Of a stretch of 32,106 bases of DNA, positions 16,531-24,910 are shown piece by piece. Each line of letters opens with the position of its first letter. Position 1 is the first letter of the stretch. The notes below the pieces were generated by a model that saw only the letters and a program-made list of their open reading frames with translations, did no database searches and was not told the origin of the DNA. Made by a program: the position numbers and the translations under genes. The stretch is from Phycisphaerae bacterium (GTDB lineage: Bacteria > Planctomycetota > Phycisphaerae > Sedimentisphaerales > Anaerobacaceae). The DNA is taken from contig JAIPFM010000049.1 of the NCBI GenBank assembly GCA_021736645.1, forward strand, positions 1-32,106, read 5' to 3'.

Positions 16531-17163
16531 TTATTTGAGTCGTAGAAGACGGATATTTCGAAATTGAACCAGTCCATTCTCCGCCTGGATGCCAACATGT
16601 CCCCGATGATTCTTGATCTCATGGGCCGTGGTGATGAGTGTGCCATTGAGCTTTACAAAGAGGTCCTCGCCCCGGCAGGTGATCTGAAAGTGATTCCATT
16701 GGCCCGTGGGGCGGTATGCCCTGGCCAGGGCGTCAAGATCCGACTCATGAGTAAACGGGGGAGCTCCATAGGGGATCATGGTGGCCAGAGCCGGCATTTC
16801 CGTGATCCTGTCCATGCATTGAACCTGATAACCATTGTCCGGCCAGCCAGTGTCATTCTGGTGACTCGTGGGCCCGGTTCGCACAAAAATGCCGCTGTTC
16901 GCGCCCTCTTCCATGAAACGAACGTCCATCTCAAGGATCATATCGCCAAACGTCTCTTCTGATCGAAGCCAGCCGACACCCCGGTTCACCACCAGCAGCC
17001 CGTCCTCGACAGAGAACAGCGCGTTGTTTTCAATGACCCAGCCCTGCAGATCGTGACCGTTGAACAGGGATACATACCCGGTCGCGTCGGAATCATTGTT
17101 CAGATGTTTGCAGCCCGAGAACAGCACCATGGTCACCATGGTGATACAAGTCAGTCTAATCAT
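16531..17163 (-). CDS. DUF1080 lipoprotein
   Basis: This 210-aa protein has a short signal peptide with lipobox FSGC (Cys18) and a single 3-keto-disaccharide hydrolase/DUF1080 domain of concanavalin-like fold. The domain opens with VSLFNGHDLQGW, contains ANSGIFVRTG and YQVQCMD, and closes with GHVGIQAENG followed by FRNIRL. The family is abundant in planctomycetes and related bacteria and acts on, or binds, carbohydrates. The actual substrate here is unknown. An AAGGAG site precedes the ATG. It sits 30 bases after the propeller-cytochrome gene and 30 bases before the M64 peptidase gene, so the three are probably one operon. Confidence 0.9.
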   Translation of the reverse strand: MIRLTCITMVTMVLFSGCKHLNNDSDATGYVSLFNGHDLQGWVIENNALFSVEDGLLVVNRGVGWLRSEETFGDMILEMDVRFMEEGANSGIFVRTGPTSHQNDTGWPDNGYQVQCMDRITEMPALATMIPYGAPPFTHESDLDALARAYRPTGQWNHFQITCRGEDLFVKLNGTLITTAHEIKNHRGHVGIQAENGLVQFRNIRLLRLK

Positions 17164-17193
17164 ACAATCAATCTCCTTTGTCTCTCTCTGGGG

Positions 17194-19083
17194 TTACCGT
17201 GTCAAAACATAGGCCGCCAAATCATCGAGTTCACGATCCGTCAAGTCTGAAACGTTCCCATGACGGGCTTCGGAATTGTGGACCGTCAACACCTCCAGAA
17301 TACTGGCAGCTCGTCCGTCGTGCAGATAGGGGGCCGAGCGCCAGGCCTCCACGAGGGTCGGCACATCGTAGCGCACATCATTATCACCGTATGAGTTTGT
17401 CCCCACATCGACCTTCTGTTGGTTCGTATACAGGGGCGGCGTGTGACACCCGACGCATCCTGCCTTTTTGAATAGTGTCTCCCCACGTCGTGCAGACGGG
17501 CTGAGCTGTCCCTGACTGAGGGCAGGGCTCGGGACCGGTTCCAGGTCGTGCAGATAGGTGGATATGGCTTCTATCTGGCCCGGACGGGGCCGGATCCATT
17601 TGATATAGCGTATACCGCTGCTGATGGCTGCGTCCAGGTCAGGACGCACGCCCGTGGCCATCATGGGCGGGGTGGCATGTGACAACAACAGACTCTTGGT
17701 GTTTTTGGGATTGGCGATGCCGTCGTTGAGCAGGTCCCAGTTGTGTGCATTGGCGCGAGCCTGAGCCCCGTGACAGGTGGCGCAGCTGTGCCAGCTCTGA
17801 TAAGAGTCACTGGCATCATGAAAGAACATCTCGCCCTGTCGGCGCAGGGTCAGCGGCGCCTCGCGGTTCAATGGGATGGACTGCGGTTTGGCCTGGGATC
17901 GAGATAGATCCACCAGCGTCAGGCTGTCACTGTAGTAGTTGCCGGCATAGACCTGGGCGCCCAGTACGGCCAGGCTTCTGGGGCCCTGGCCTGTCAATGG
18001 GACACGGCGTCGGATGCCCTGAAAAAAGCCCAGTTCATTGGGAAGCCTGTCTGCCTTGGCCAGCTGTTCTGTCACCACAATGTCACCGGTGGAGGCCACC
18101 GACGAAATGAAATTCCGGGGTGAGTCACTGGCAGGCAGCACACGATGCATGGCGGCTCGATCAATCACACTCAACTCGTGACTGCCCGCATGGGTCACCA
18201 GGAGGCGGTCTCCTTTCGCCGTACAGGCCACGGCATAAGGATCTGCGGCGCCCCGCTGCGGATCATCCAGCAGGACCGTATTGACAAACCGGCGATCCGG
18301 CACATGCAGCACACTCAGGGCATTGGTGTTCACCCAGCCCTTTTCCAGGAAGGTCACTGGGAACTGATACCGTGCCAGCACATGGGCCACATAGGCATAC
18401 TGCCCATCCGGTGAGATTGCAATACCCTGCCCATTGGTGGCGCCGTCCGGCAGCTCGATGGTGTGAGTCACCTGGGCTGCGGCGGTGTCAATCACCGAGA
18501 CCGCGCACGCCAGATATGGTCCATTGGCATGACCCTGGGGCAGGCGGTTGACCACAAAAACAGCGTCGCCCGCAGGTGTCACGGCCAACCCGACCGGCTC
18601 CCGCAGCACGGCAATGGTGCCCACAGACTTCGCCTGCTCAAGGTTCACCACGCTGACGGTGTTGTCGAACTGATTGCACACATAGAGGTTCGCTCCATCC
18701 GGGCTCAGGGCCACCGCCACAGGGGTATGGCCTACCGGCACTCGGTGTTGAATGCGGGACGTGCGTGTGTCCACGATCAAGACTTCGCCCGCGGGGATCG
18801 CGGAGGTGACATACAGGGTGAGACCATCCGGGGATAACGCGATTCCCCCCGGAGACGGAGCCACGGGAATCTTCCCGGTTGTCTGCCGTGACTTGGTATC
18901 CCACACCAGGACCTGGGCCCCGGTGTGGGCTGCAATATACAGACGCCCCGACCTGGCATCGGCCGCGAGGGCGCAGGGGGAGAGATAGGTTTCAGACTGC
19001 GCCACGCACAAACCTCCGCAAATCAACGAGGCCAATACCCCGAGGCCAATCACTTCGGAAGATGGTTTGCGTGTCAGGCACAT
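17194..19083 (-). CDS. beta-propeller/di-heme cytochrome c protein
   Basis: The 629-aa protein is exported (hydrophobic residues 11-28). Residues 30-400 form a YVTN-type seven-bladed propeller with repeated LSPDG and YV units (SPGGIALSPDG at 77-87, PVAVALSPDG at 121-130, GIAISPDGQYAYV at 220-232). The C-terminal part binds two c-type hemes: CATCH at 434-438 and CVGCH at 543-547. PTLVEAWRSAPYLHDGRA near 575-595 resembles MauG/di-heme peroxidase-related proteins. It is probably a periplasmic electron-transfer or oxidase component. No clear ribosome site precedes the ATG. It heads the DUF1080-M64 operon. The exact reaction is unknown. Confidence 0.87.
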   Translation of the reverse strand: MCLTRKPSSEVIGLGVLASLICGGLCVAQSETYLSPCALAADARSGRLYIAAHTGAQVLVWDTKSRQTTGKIPVAPSPGGIALSPDGLTLYVTSAIPAGEVLIVDTRTSRIQHRVPVGHTPVAVALSPDGANLYVCNQFDNTVSVVNLEQAKSVGTIAVLREPVGLAVTPAGDAVFVVNRLPQGHANGPYLACAVSVIDTAAAQVTHTIELPDGATNGQGIAISPDGQYAYVAHVLARYQFPVTFLEKGWVNTNALSVLHVPDRRFVNTVLLDDPQRGAADPYAVACTAKGDRLLVTHAGSHELSVIDRAAMHRVLPASDSPRNFISSVASTGDIVVTEQLAKADRLPNELGFFQGIRRRVPLTGQGPRSLAVLGAQVYAGNYYSDSLTLVDLSRSQAKPQSIPLNREAPLTLRRQGEMFFHDASDSYQSWHSCATCHGAQARANAHNWDLLNDGIANPKNTKSLLLSHATPPMMATGVRPDLDAAISSGIRYIKWIRPRPGQIEAISTYLHDLEPVPSPALSQGQLSPSARRGETLFKKAGCVGCHTPPLYTNQQKVDVGTNSYGDNDVRYDVPTLVEAWRSAPYLHDGRAASILEVLTVHNSEARHGNVSDLTDRELDDLAAYVLTR

Positions 19084-19198
19084 ATCAAATCATAGAATGT
19101 TCAATTTCGTATGAGGGCAATGAGCACTGGACAGTCGCCAGGACTCGTCTTGGTGCCATACAGGTGACCCTTGAAAACACGCCATGAGAGGCGCGGGC

Positions 19199-19294
19199 CT
19201 ATTTCTTTTTTTCCTGCTTGGCTTTCCGCTTCTCCTTCTGACTCAGCAGCGGCTTCTTCTTTGTTTCTTTTTTTCCCTTGTCTTTCTCGCCCAT
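19199..19294 (-). CDS. 31-aa lysine-rich microprotein
   Basis: This tiny gene starts with ATG at 19294 and ends with TAG at 19199-19201. An excellent TAAGGAG site lies 8 bases upstream. The peptide begins MGEKDKGKKETKKKPLL and continues with QKEKRKAK to a KKK end: about half lysine, with no hydrophobic core. Its charge suggests nucleic-acid or ribosome binding, but this is inference. It lies on the same strand, 115 bases upstream of the propeller-cytochrome gene. No family is named with confidence. The ribosome site and clean frame support expression. Confidence 0.6.
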   Translation of the reverse strand: MGEKDKGKKETKKKPLLSQKEKRKAKQEKKK

Positions 19295-19460
19295 ATCTAT
19301 GGCTCCTTACCCTGGATACATTTAGTTATTTAGTCACGGTTGCAATGCGATTGTATCAGAAAAAAACCTCAAGAAACGGCATGGCCTGTTATGTGGCCTG
19401 CTCATTTCTTTTTTGCTTTCAGACCATTCACCCTTCGGTCATTGAAAGGCGATGTCATGA

Positions 19461-19718
19461 ATAGGCCCAGAAGGATTCGAACATACACCTCTAAAGACCC
19501 AAAAAACGCCGATTTCTGAGATCACACGCACAGAATCCGGCACAGTCAATGACGATCAAGGCCCCAAAAGCCTCGGCAACGGGGCAATCAAGCTGCAAGA
19601 TCTTATCAGAATGGTGGGGCTTTGCCAAGACCTGAACGAAGAAACCAAAACCAAGATCCAGGGTTTCATAGCGGCTCAGATATCGGCCCTCAAATCCTCT
19701 AGAAAGACTCAGGGGTGA
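19461..19718 (+). pseudogene. integrase-like C-terminal tail remnant
   Basis: An 85-codon frame without a start codon (it opens directly after TGA at 19458-19460) runs to TGA at 19716. It begins IGPEGFEHTPLKTQKTP, has ISEITRTESGTV, and ends with a helical tail (LNEETKTKIQGFIAAQI). From memory, tails beginning EGFEHTPK with TPISE occur at the C-terminus of planctomycete tyrosine integrases. The recombinase domain itself is missing. The DNA at the start (GGATTCGAAC, read GTTCGAATCC on the other strand) resembles a tRNA T-arm, as expected near an attachment site, but the stem does not pair well. It is a fragment. Confidence 0.45.
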
Positions 19719-20142
19719 TCAGTTTACCCTCTAGTGGTGGAGTTCGTAAGCCCCAATGATACCGGTTTCTCGCCCTCGGATATTGGCCAACCGGTGGAAT
19801 CGCTTCCCTTGTGGTGAGATTGGAAATCTTAAGCCCGAGGGGATCATACGTCTCATAGATGGCCATCTCAACAGTAAGAATCACCCTTGCAGTACCAAAA
19901 CCAACCCGTTCAAAAGCAAGAGCACTCCCAAGCTCACATCCGATACTTGGATTATCCTCCACGCTCAGTCCAATCTGGTTTTACCCATCGGCTCCGCGAG
20001 GGGAAAAACCATATCCATTATCTGGTCATGAGCAGCGATTCTCTGGTATTAGGCACTATGGGTATTGGGCCAAAAACAGCCGTCTATTCTGGGAAAAGCG
20101 TGCTATGATCTGTCCCAAATATTAGGCCAAAAACGCCGATTT
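19502..20142 (+). repeat. short direct repeats bracketing 0.6 kb of decayed DNA
   Basis: The 14-mer AAAAACGCCGATTT occurs at 19502-19515 and again at 20129-20142. A related copy, GGGCCAAAAACAGCCG, lies at 20067-20082. The first copy falls inside the integrase-like tail, so the others may be scraps of further tails. The rest of 19719-20317 holds only frames of unrecognised content. A TATAAT at 20182-20187 is the only promoter-like element I see. Confidence 0.4.
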
Positions 20143-20317
20143 ATATGCAACGGATTCAATGAACAATGTATCTCCGTTCTGTATAATAATCGGAAGCTAT
20201 TGTTATACAGTGAGTTAAGGATCTAAGGCATGATTGATCCACTGGAAAACTACAACTCTGACTACAACCAACTAGTGACTATCTATAAAAACATCACACC
20301 ATTTTTCAGGAGGCAGG

Positions 20318-20482
20318 ATGATGAAGACTTCGAAAAGAAAGACGCGGTCGGACAAATTCCCATTAACTCTTCATCGCACAGGACAGTACTGCAAAAAGAT
20401 CAAGGGAAAGATTCACTACTTTGGTAGGGACAAACAGGAAGCACTACAGAAGTATTTGGATCAGGCGATCTATTTGCACGGT
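20318..20482 (+). pseudogene. N-terminal stub of a tyrosine integrase
   Basis: A strong AGGAGG site (20308-20313) precedes two ATGs (20318, 20321). The frame then reads as the arm-binding N-terminus typical of planctomycete phage-type integrases: SDKFPLTLHRTGQYCKKI, then GKIHYFGRDKQEAL and YLDQAIYLHG. After about residue 55 the similarity ends, and the frame runs through unrelated Cys/Thr-rich sequence to a stop at 20552-20554. No core-binding or catalytic domain follows. The gene start is intact but the rest has been deleted or replaced. It lies downstream of the integrase-like tail, in the wrong order for a single gene, so at least two elements or a rearrangement are involved. Confidence 0.7.
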
Positions 20483-20561
20483 TTTCAGAGGGCATGCTGC
20501 ATTGTATGTTTGATTCATGCAACAACGACTACAGTACGCACTATTCCTGCATAAGGTCCAC

Positions 20562-22115
20562 TCAGGCGGGAGTTTGTGGTACTCGGACCTTATGATTTCC
20601 CTTTGCCTGAATCGTGTGCGCTGTACGACGTATCCCCTTGATCATGCCAGAGAATACAATCCTGTGCAGCGGCAGGACGGCATACCAATAGGCCATTCCT
20701 AAAAGACCGCGTGGTTTGAAACGGGCCGTTTGAATCAAACGACATCGGGGAGATTTGCTCTCGCAAGGCTCAATGACAAAAGACAGTTGTGCCTCTCCAG
20801 GCAGCTTCATTTCAGCACGCAGCTGGAGGCTTCGGTCGGCCTCGATGCCGGTTACACGCCAGAAATCCAGGGCTTGGCCATAGGTCACCACCTGTGAATT
20901 GCGTCGCCCGCGACGAAGTCCAGGGCCACCCACCAATCGGTCCATCCATCCCCTGATTCGCCAGAGCCAATCTGCAGCGTAATACCCGTGTCCGCCGCCG
21001 ATTTTGCAGACCGCACGGAACACTGTACTGGGTGACGTGTCGATCTCGACCTCGCGCCGGTCCACAAACACACGTCCCCCGGCCCAGTCCGGATCCCCGG
21101 GCATGGGGCCTGCATCCGACCAAATGGTCTCGACATTGTCCGTTTGCCTGGCAGTCAGGGCTTCTTCGATCGCCTCGCGAATTCCCAGCAAACGCTGCGG
21201 CATCAACTGATGGGCATCGTTGTTTCGGCACACCACACGGTTCTTGAGGCCTTCTGCCAACGGCCGCGCAATATGCTGGCTGAGCGGCGTGACCAGGTGG
21301 ATCCAAAGCGAACTAAGCCGTGGCGTGAGCACAGGGACTGGCATGATCAAACGCCGTCGCACCCCCAATGCCCGGGCCATTTCCTGCATGATCTCACGGT
21401 ACGTCATGACCTCCGCACCCCCGATGTCTAGTGTCCGTCCGATCGTGTTCGGTTCGTCCAGGCACGTGACAAGATAGTGCAACACATTTGTGATGGCGAT
21501 TGGCTGCGAGTCGGTGCTGACCCATTTGGGTGTCACCATCACGGGCAGACGCTCGACCAGATAGCGGAGAATCTCGAACGAGGCCGAACCGGAACCAATG
21601 ATCATGGCTGCACGCAGGACCGTGACAGGCACACCCGTGGATGCAAGGGTTGTTTCCACTTCACGCCGTGACTCAAGGTGCCTGCTCAGCCCGTCGCCGG
21701 TTTCGCCCAGGCCGCCCAGGTAGATAATTCGCGGCAGGTTCACGTCTTTGGCCGTCTGAGCGAAGATCTGTGCGAGCTCCTGGTCACGTTCACGATAGGT
21801 CTTGCCCGCCACGATCATCGAATGGATGAGATAGAAAGCGGCTGAGCAGCCCGAAGCGGCCGTGTGGAGTGTTTCACGGTCACTGGCATTGCCCTTTATG
21901 ACCTTCAGCTGGGGGTGGTCAATCCAGACACGGGATTCGAGCTTGCGCGGTTCACGCACGAGGCAGCGCACTGGATACCCCGTATCGAGCAAACGCGAAA
22001 CCAGACGCCCACCAATGTACCCGGTGGCACCGGTCACAAGTACTGGCTCAATCCGATTCGTTTTGGTGTCTTTCTCCATGCCGTCTTGGGAGTCGAAGGA
22101 TTTGTCATCAGTCAT
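20562..22115 (-). CDS. SDR oxidoreductase with DUF2867 domain
   Basis: The 517-aa protein has an N-terminal atypical/extended short-chain dehydrogenase domain with the NAD(P)-binding motif GATGYIGGRL (29-38), VRCLVREP and the SDR-a-like LIHSMIVAGKTY region. A C-terminal DUF2867 domain follows from about residue 335, with DRREVEIDTSPSTVF, HGYYAADWLWRIRG, a GEAQLSF-type stretch and GLLGMAYWYAVLPLH near the end. The fusion is a known architecture, soluble or membrane-associated; the substrate is unknown. AAGGA lies 8 bases before the ATG. It ends the leftward stress-like cluster. The 83-bp gap to the PQQ propeller gene allows co-transcription. Confidence 0.9.
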   Translation of the reverse strand: MTDDKSFDSQDGMEKDTKTNRIEPVLVTGATGYIGGRLVSRLLDTGYPVRCLVREPRKLESRVWIDHPQLKVIKGNASDRETLHTAASGCSAAFYLIHSMIVAGKTYRERDQELAQIFAQTAKDVNLPRIIYLGGLGETGDGLSRHLESRREVETTLASTGVPVTVLRAAMIIGSGSASFEILRYLVERLPVMVTPKWVSTDSQPIAITNVLHYLVTCLDEPNTIGRTLDIGGAEVMTYREIMQEMARALGVRRRLIMPVPVLTPRLSSLWIHLVTPLSQHIARPLAEGLKNRVVCRNNDAHQLMPQRLLGIREAIEEALTARQTDNVETIWSDAGPMPGDPDWAGGRVFVDRREVEIDTSPSTVFRAVCKIGGGHGYYAADWLWRIRGWMDRLVGGPGLRRGRRNSQVVTYGQALDFWRVTGIEADRSLQLRAEMKLPGEAQLSFVIEPCESKSPRCRLIQTARFKPRGLLGMAYWYAVLPLHRIVFSGMIKGIRRTAHTIQAKGNHKVRVPQTPA

Positions 22116-22198
22116 GAGAGTATTCCTTTGATATCACATGCTTTCATGCACTGTCACGTATCACTTTCGTTTCCACAGAATGGCAGAATGACTGACAC

Positions 22199-23488
22199 CT
22201 ATTTCTGAATCGATGAGACCGTGTCAGGCTCGCTCCAGCGATACGCGGTAATGGCATTGAGTTCGCGTACAAAGATCTGGTCACCAGCCACCGCCACGTG
22301 GGCCCAGGTGTCCTCTTTTGTGATCTTTCTGCGATCCAATAATGTGAATGCTTCCGGATTGGCGTCGATGAGCAACAGCTCTCCGGTCTGATCCAGGGCG
22401 AGGATGGTATCATCATTGGCCACCAGTGACCAGTATTGGCCAAAGGGCTTTTTCGATGTCCATAGTACCTTGGAAGAGGCAGGGTCCAGACAGCTGAATT
22501 TTCGGTTTTGCTGATGCAGATATAGTTTTCCATCAACCACCACAGGTGTGGACATGTATCCCTGAGACTTTTTGTCACTCCAGATTTCGGACACTGAAAA
22601 GCCGCTCTCATTGCGATCCACCCTATACAGGAACGAGGCATTTCTGTAGCTGCTTGTAAAAATGGTATTGCCCAATACCACGGGTGTCAGGATGTTCATG
22701 CCGCGAAAGGCTGGAACCGATTGACGCCACAGAATCGTCCCGTTTTTGATGTCCACGCCGGCCAGTTCAGCGCGGGTCTGAACCACGAGCTGGGGGACAC
22801 CGCCCAATGTGGCAAAGACCGGGGATGAAAAGGCACTGCCGTACATGCCGCCCTTGTCGTTCATGGTTCGCCACTGTACTTCGCCCGTTTCCTTGTTGAG
22901 CTTGACCGTGCCGGCTCCAGCCTGAACATACACAGAATTTTCGATCACCAAAGGAGAGCAAACAAAGCCGAAATCTGGCAGGGGCGTGCCGAATTTCTCC
23001 ACAAAATCGACGCGCCACTTGACCGTGCCATCACCCGTCTTGAGGCAGACGAGGACATCACGCATGCCTGCTACATACAAACAGTCTCCATCAAGGGCCG
23101 GTGTAGAACGGACCCAACTGCCGTTCTTCGCGGCAAAGAACGGGACCTTCATCGCCCCTTCCCAGGCTCTTTCCCAGATCTGTTCACCGGAAGTACGATC
23201 AAAGGCACGGACAATTTCCTGCTTTTTGTCCAACGTTTCGACGGTAAAGACCCGGTCTTTGCTGACAATCGGTCCCGCATATCCATGCCCGATTTCCTTG
23301 CGCCAAGTCGTCTTGAGTCGCGTGCTGTCCAGTTTTTCCGGCCAGGGGTCAGCCGTGACAAGGCCATTGCGATCCGGGCCGCGCCACTGGGGCCAGAGCT
23401 CTGTGGCACTCAAACTGACAGGTGATATACACAGCCACACCGTGACACTCAGAAGCCAGGCTTCCCGGTAATATTTTATGCGTTTCAT
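22199..23488 (-). CDS. exported PQQ-like beta-propeller protein
   Basis: The 429-aa protein has a signal peptide (hydrophobic residues 11-27, SLSATE) and opens with WPQWRGPDRNGL, the usual mark of planctomycete/verrucomicrobial PQQ-binding-like propellers. Blade motifs recur: DRTSGEQIWERAW, LKTGDGTVKWR, NKETGEVQWR, DIKNGTILWR and DPASSKVLWT. The fold resembles BamB and quinoprotein dehydrogenases. No enzymatic motif is evident, so a binding or scaffold role in the periplasm is as likely as catalysis. An AGGAG site precedes the ATG. It lies between the SDR-DUF2867 gene and a 226-bp gap containing a small inverted-repeat element. Confidence 0.9.
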   Translation of the reverse strand: MKRIKYYREAWLLSVTVWLCISPVSLSATELWPQWRGPDRNGLVTADPWPEKLDSTRLKTTWRKEIGHGYAGPIVSKDRVFTVETLDKKQEIVRAFDRTSGEQIWERAWEGAMKVPFFAAKNGSWVRSTPALDGDCLYVAGMRDVLVCLKTGDGTVKWRVDFVEKFGTPLPDFGFVCSPLVIENSVYVQAGAGTVKLNKETGEVQWRTMNDKGGMYGSAFSSPVFATLGGVPQLVVQTRAELAGVDIKNGTILWRQSVPAFRGMNILTPVVLGNTIFTSSYRNASFLYRVDRNESGFSVSEIWSDKKSQGYMSTPVVVDGKLYLHQQNRKFSCLDPASSKVLWTSKKPFGQYWSLVANDDTILALDQTGELLLIDANPEAFTLLDRRKITKEDTWAHVAVAGDQIFVRELNAITAYRWSEPDTVSSIQK

Positions 23489-23525
23489 ATTTTCGACTCC
23501 TCTTGAGGATTCTTAATTATTAACA

Positions 23526-23643
23526 GGACTTTTGCAAAAAGCCCTGTGGTGTACAGTTTTCAGTTTTCAGTTTTCAGAAAAACGCGTTTTCTCTACTGTA
23601 TACTGCCTACTGAAAACCGAAAACTTGGACTTTGCAAAAGTCC
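23526..23643. repeat. 118-bp inverted-repeat element with TTTTCAG tandem
   Basis: GGACTTTTGCAAA (23526-23538) is the exact reverse complement of TTTGCAAAAGTCC (23631-23643). Inside, GTTTTCAGTTTTCAG pairs with CTGAAAACCGAAAAC (23610-23624) at 14 of 15 positions. Three tandem TTTTCAG units span 23557-23577. The whole can fold into a long hairpin, as MITE-like elements do. It lies in the gap between the PQQ propeller and DUF2141 genes. No coding content is seen. Confidence 0.6.
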
Positions 23644-23714
23644 ACTTATTTACTGATAAAATGGGTGCTTCGGATTCCCAATACGCCCGAACATAGGGAG
23701 GGTGCAGTGGGGTT

Positions 23715-24815
23715 CTAGAAGACGTAGTTGACGCCAAAGAACACTTTGAGCACATGGTCTTCACTGACAATAGGACTCTTTCGAATGGCTTTATCCAGAA
23801 GTTCGACCTCCAGATTCCCCACGATGAGCCAGTTGCGTGTTACTTCAAGAAAGGTGCCCAGCCCGATTTCCGGGTTCCAGGCTGCGCCTGGTTCATAGGC
23901 TGTACGTCCTGCGCGTGCCTGCCGCGCGGAAACACCGAAATCGTAATTTGACATCTTGTCGCTGAGCCAGTTTACCCCGATTTGTGGCGTGAGTCTCGCA
24001 ATGCCTCGCTGGAAGGTTTTGCCAACAGAGAGCTGAGCCGTGCTGCCACCAAATTCGTCCAGGATGTCGTGGTCAAAGCTGAGGTTGCCCTCCAGGCCTC
24101 CGGGCAGCTCAGCCTGGTAGGCCAAACCGAGCATGGCCGTGTCTTCGCGGTCGCCCATGCCCTGCAGGTAGGGACTGTCGTTCTCTTCGTATACGCCAAT
24201 TCGATAGGCCAGGGTGGCGGCCAAGCGCGTCTTGCCACTGCCCAGAAGTCCAAGTCTGACACTGGGCCCCAGGATCTGGAAACGGTCCCCGATGTAGGTG
24301 ACTGATGGAATCACGCGAGACACGTTGCCATCATACTCCCTGTAGGGACTGCTGCGGCCGATCAGGCCCACACCCACACCGATGCGTCCACGCTCACCCA
24401 GTACGCGTTCGAGGGTAATGACCTCTGTTCGGGTCTGAGCCATACCGAGGGTGAACTTCGCACGCTCAAAGCTTGCAGGCCCCTTGGGACGATACTGCTT
24501 GGAAAAACCGATTGGCTCACGCGGGATACCAATAAAGTTCTTGTCCAGAAAACCGTTTTTGTTGTCATCCAGGAATACAACCAGGGCATAGGTCCCTGCC
24601 GGTATATCAGTCAGGCGATACTGGTTGGTGCGGCTAATGGGAAAACGCTCCGTGCGAAAGGGGTCACGCAGATCTCCGAAGTTGTTGGCCGAGTTATAGA
24701 GCATACAGACGATCCTGCCCTCTGAGGGTGCCTGGTCGAGCCGTACGTCGAGTGTTGCGCCGTGAACTAAACCTGTGCAAAACAAGACGATTGAAATGGT
24801 CTTTGTCAGAGTCAT
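23715..24815 (-). CDS. DUF2141 / MipA-OmpV-type outer-membrane fusion protein
   Basis: The 366-aa protein has a signal peptide (residues 5-19). Residues about 20-130 form a DUF2141 domain, visible as GTYALVVFLDDNKNG followed by NFIGIPREPIGFS. From about 145 to the end the pattern of alternating strands (GRIGVGVGLIGRSS, TRLAATLAYRIG) and a C-terminal aromatic (VNYVF) fit a MipA/OmpV-type outer-membrane barrel. DUF2141 would sit in the periplasm or at the surface. GAAGGAA precedes the ATG. The combination suggests an envelope scaffolding or adaptation role, which is inference. The two-domain boundary is approximate. Confidence 0.8.
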   Translation of the reverse strand: MTLTKTISIVLFCTGLVHGATLDVRLDQAPSEGRIVCMLYNSANNFGDLRDPFRTERFPISRTNQYRLTDIPAGTYALVVFLDDNKNGFLDKNFIGIPREPIGFSKQYRPKGPASFERAKFTLGMAQTRTEVITLERVLGERGRIGVGVGLIGRSSPYREYDGNVSRVIPSVTYIGDRFQILGPSVRLGLLGSGKTRLAATLAYRIGVYEENDSPYLQGMGDREDTAMLGLAYQAELPGGLEGNLSFDHDILDEFGGSTAQLSVGKTFQRGIARLTPQIGVNWLSDKMSNYDFGVSARQARAGRTAYEPGAAWNPEIGLGTFLEVTRNWLIVGNLEVELLDKAIRKSPIVSEDHVLKVFFGVNYVF

Positions 24816-24910
24816 AGAGTTTCCTTCACTAATCCTTGGTAGCTAAGAATACGGTTTCCAATTTTAGTCTAGACAACATATCGTCCACGGTCAATTGATT
24901 AACTGTGAGA

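Noticed and set aside
19440..19500. Possible tRNA gene on the minus strand
   Set aside because: Only a T-loop-like stretch is present; the stem does not pair and no anticodon, D-arm or matching acceptor strand is found.
19699..19962. 87-codon minus-strand frame (MEDNPSIGCELG...)
   Set aside because: GTG start without ribosome site, overlaps the integrase-like tail, and no recognisable family. Decayed DNA seems more likely.
20230..20427. 65-codon frame starting MIDPLENYNSDY with an AAGGA site and upstream TATAAT
   Set aside because: It overlaps the start of the integrase stub in another frame and matches no family. A possible excisionase-like gene, but unsupported.
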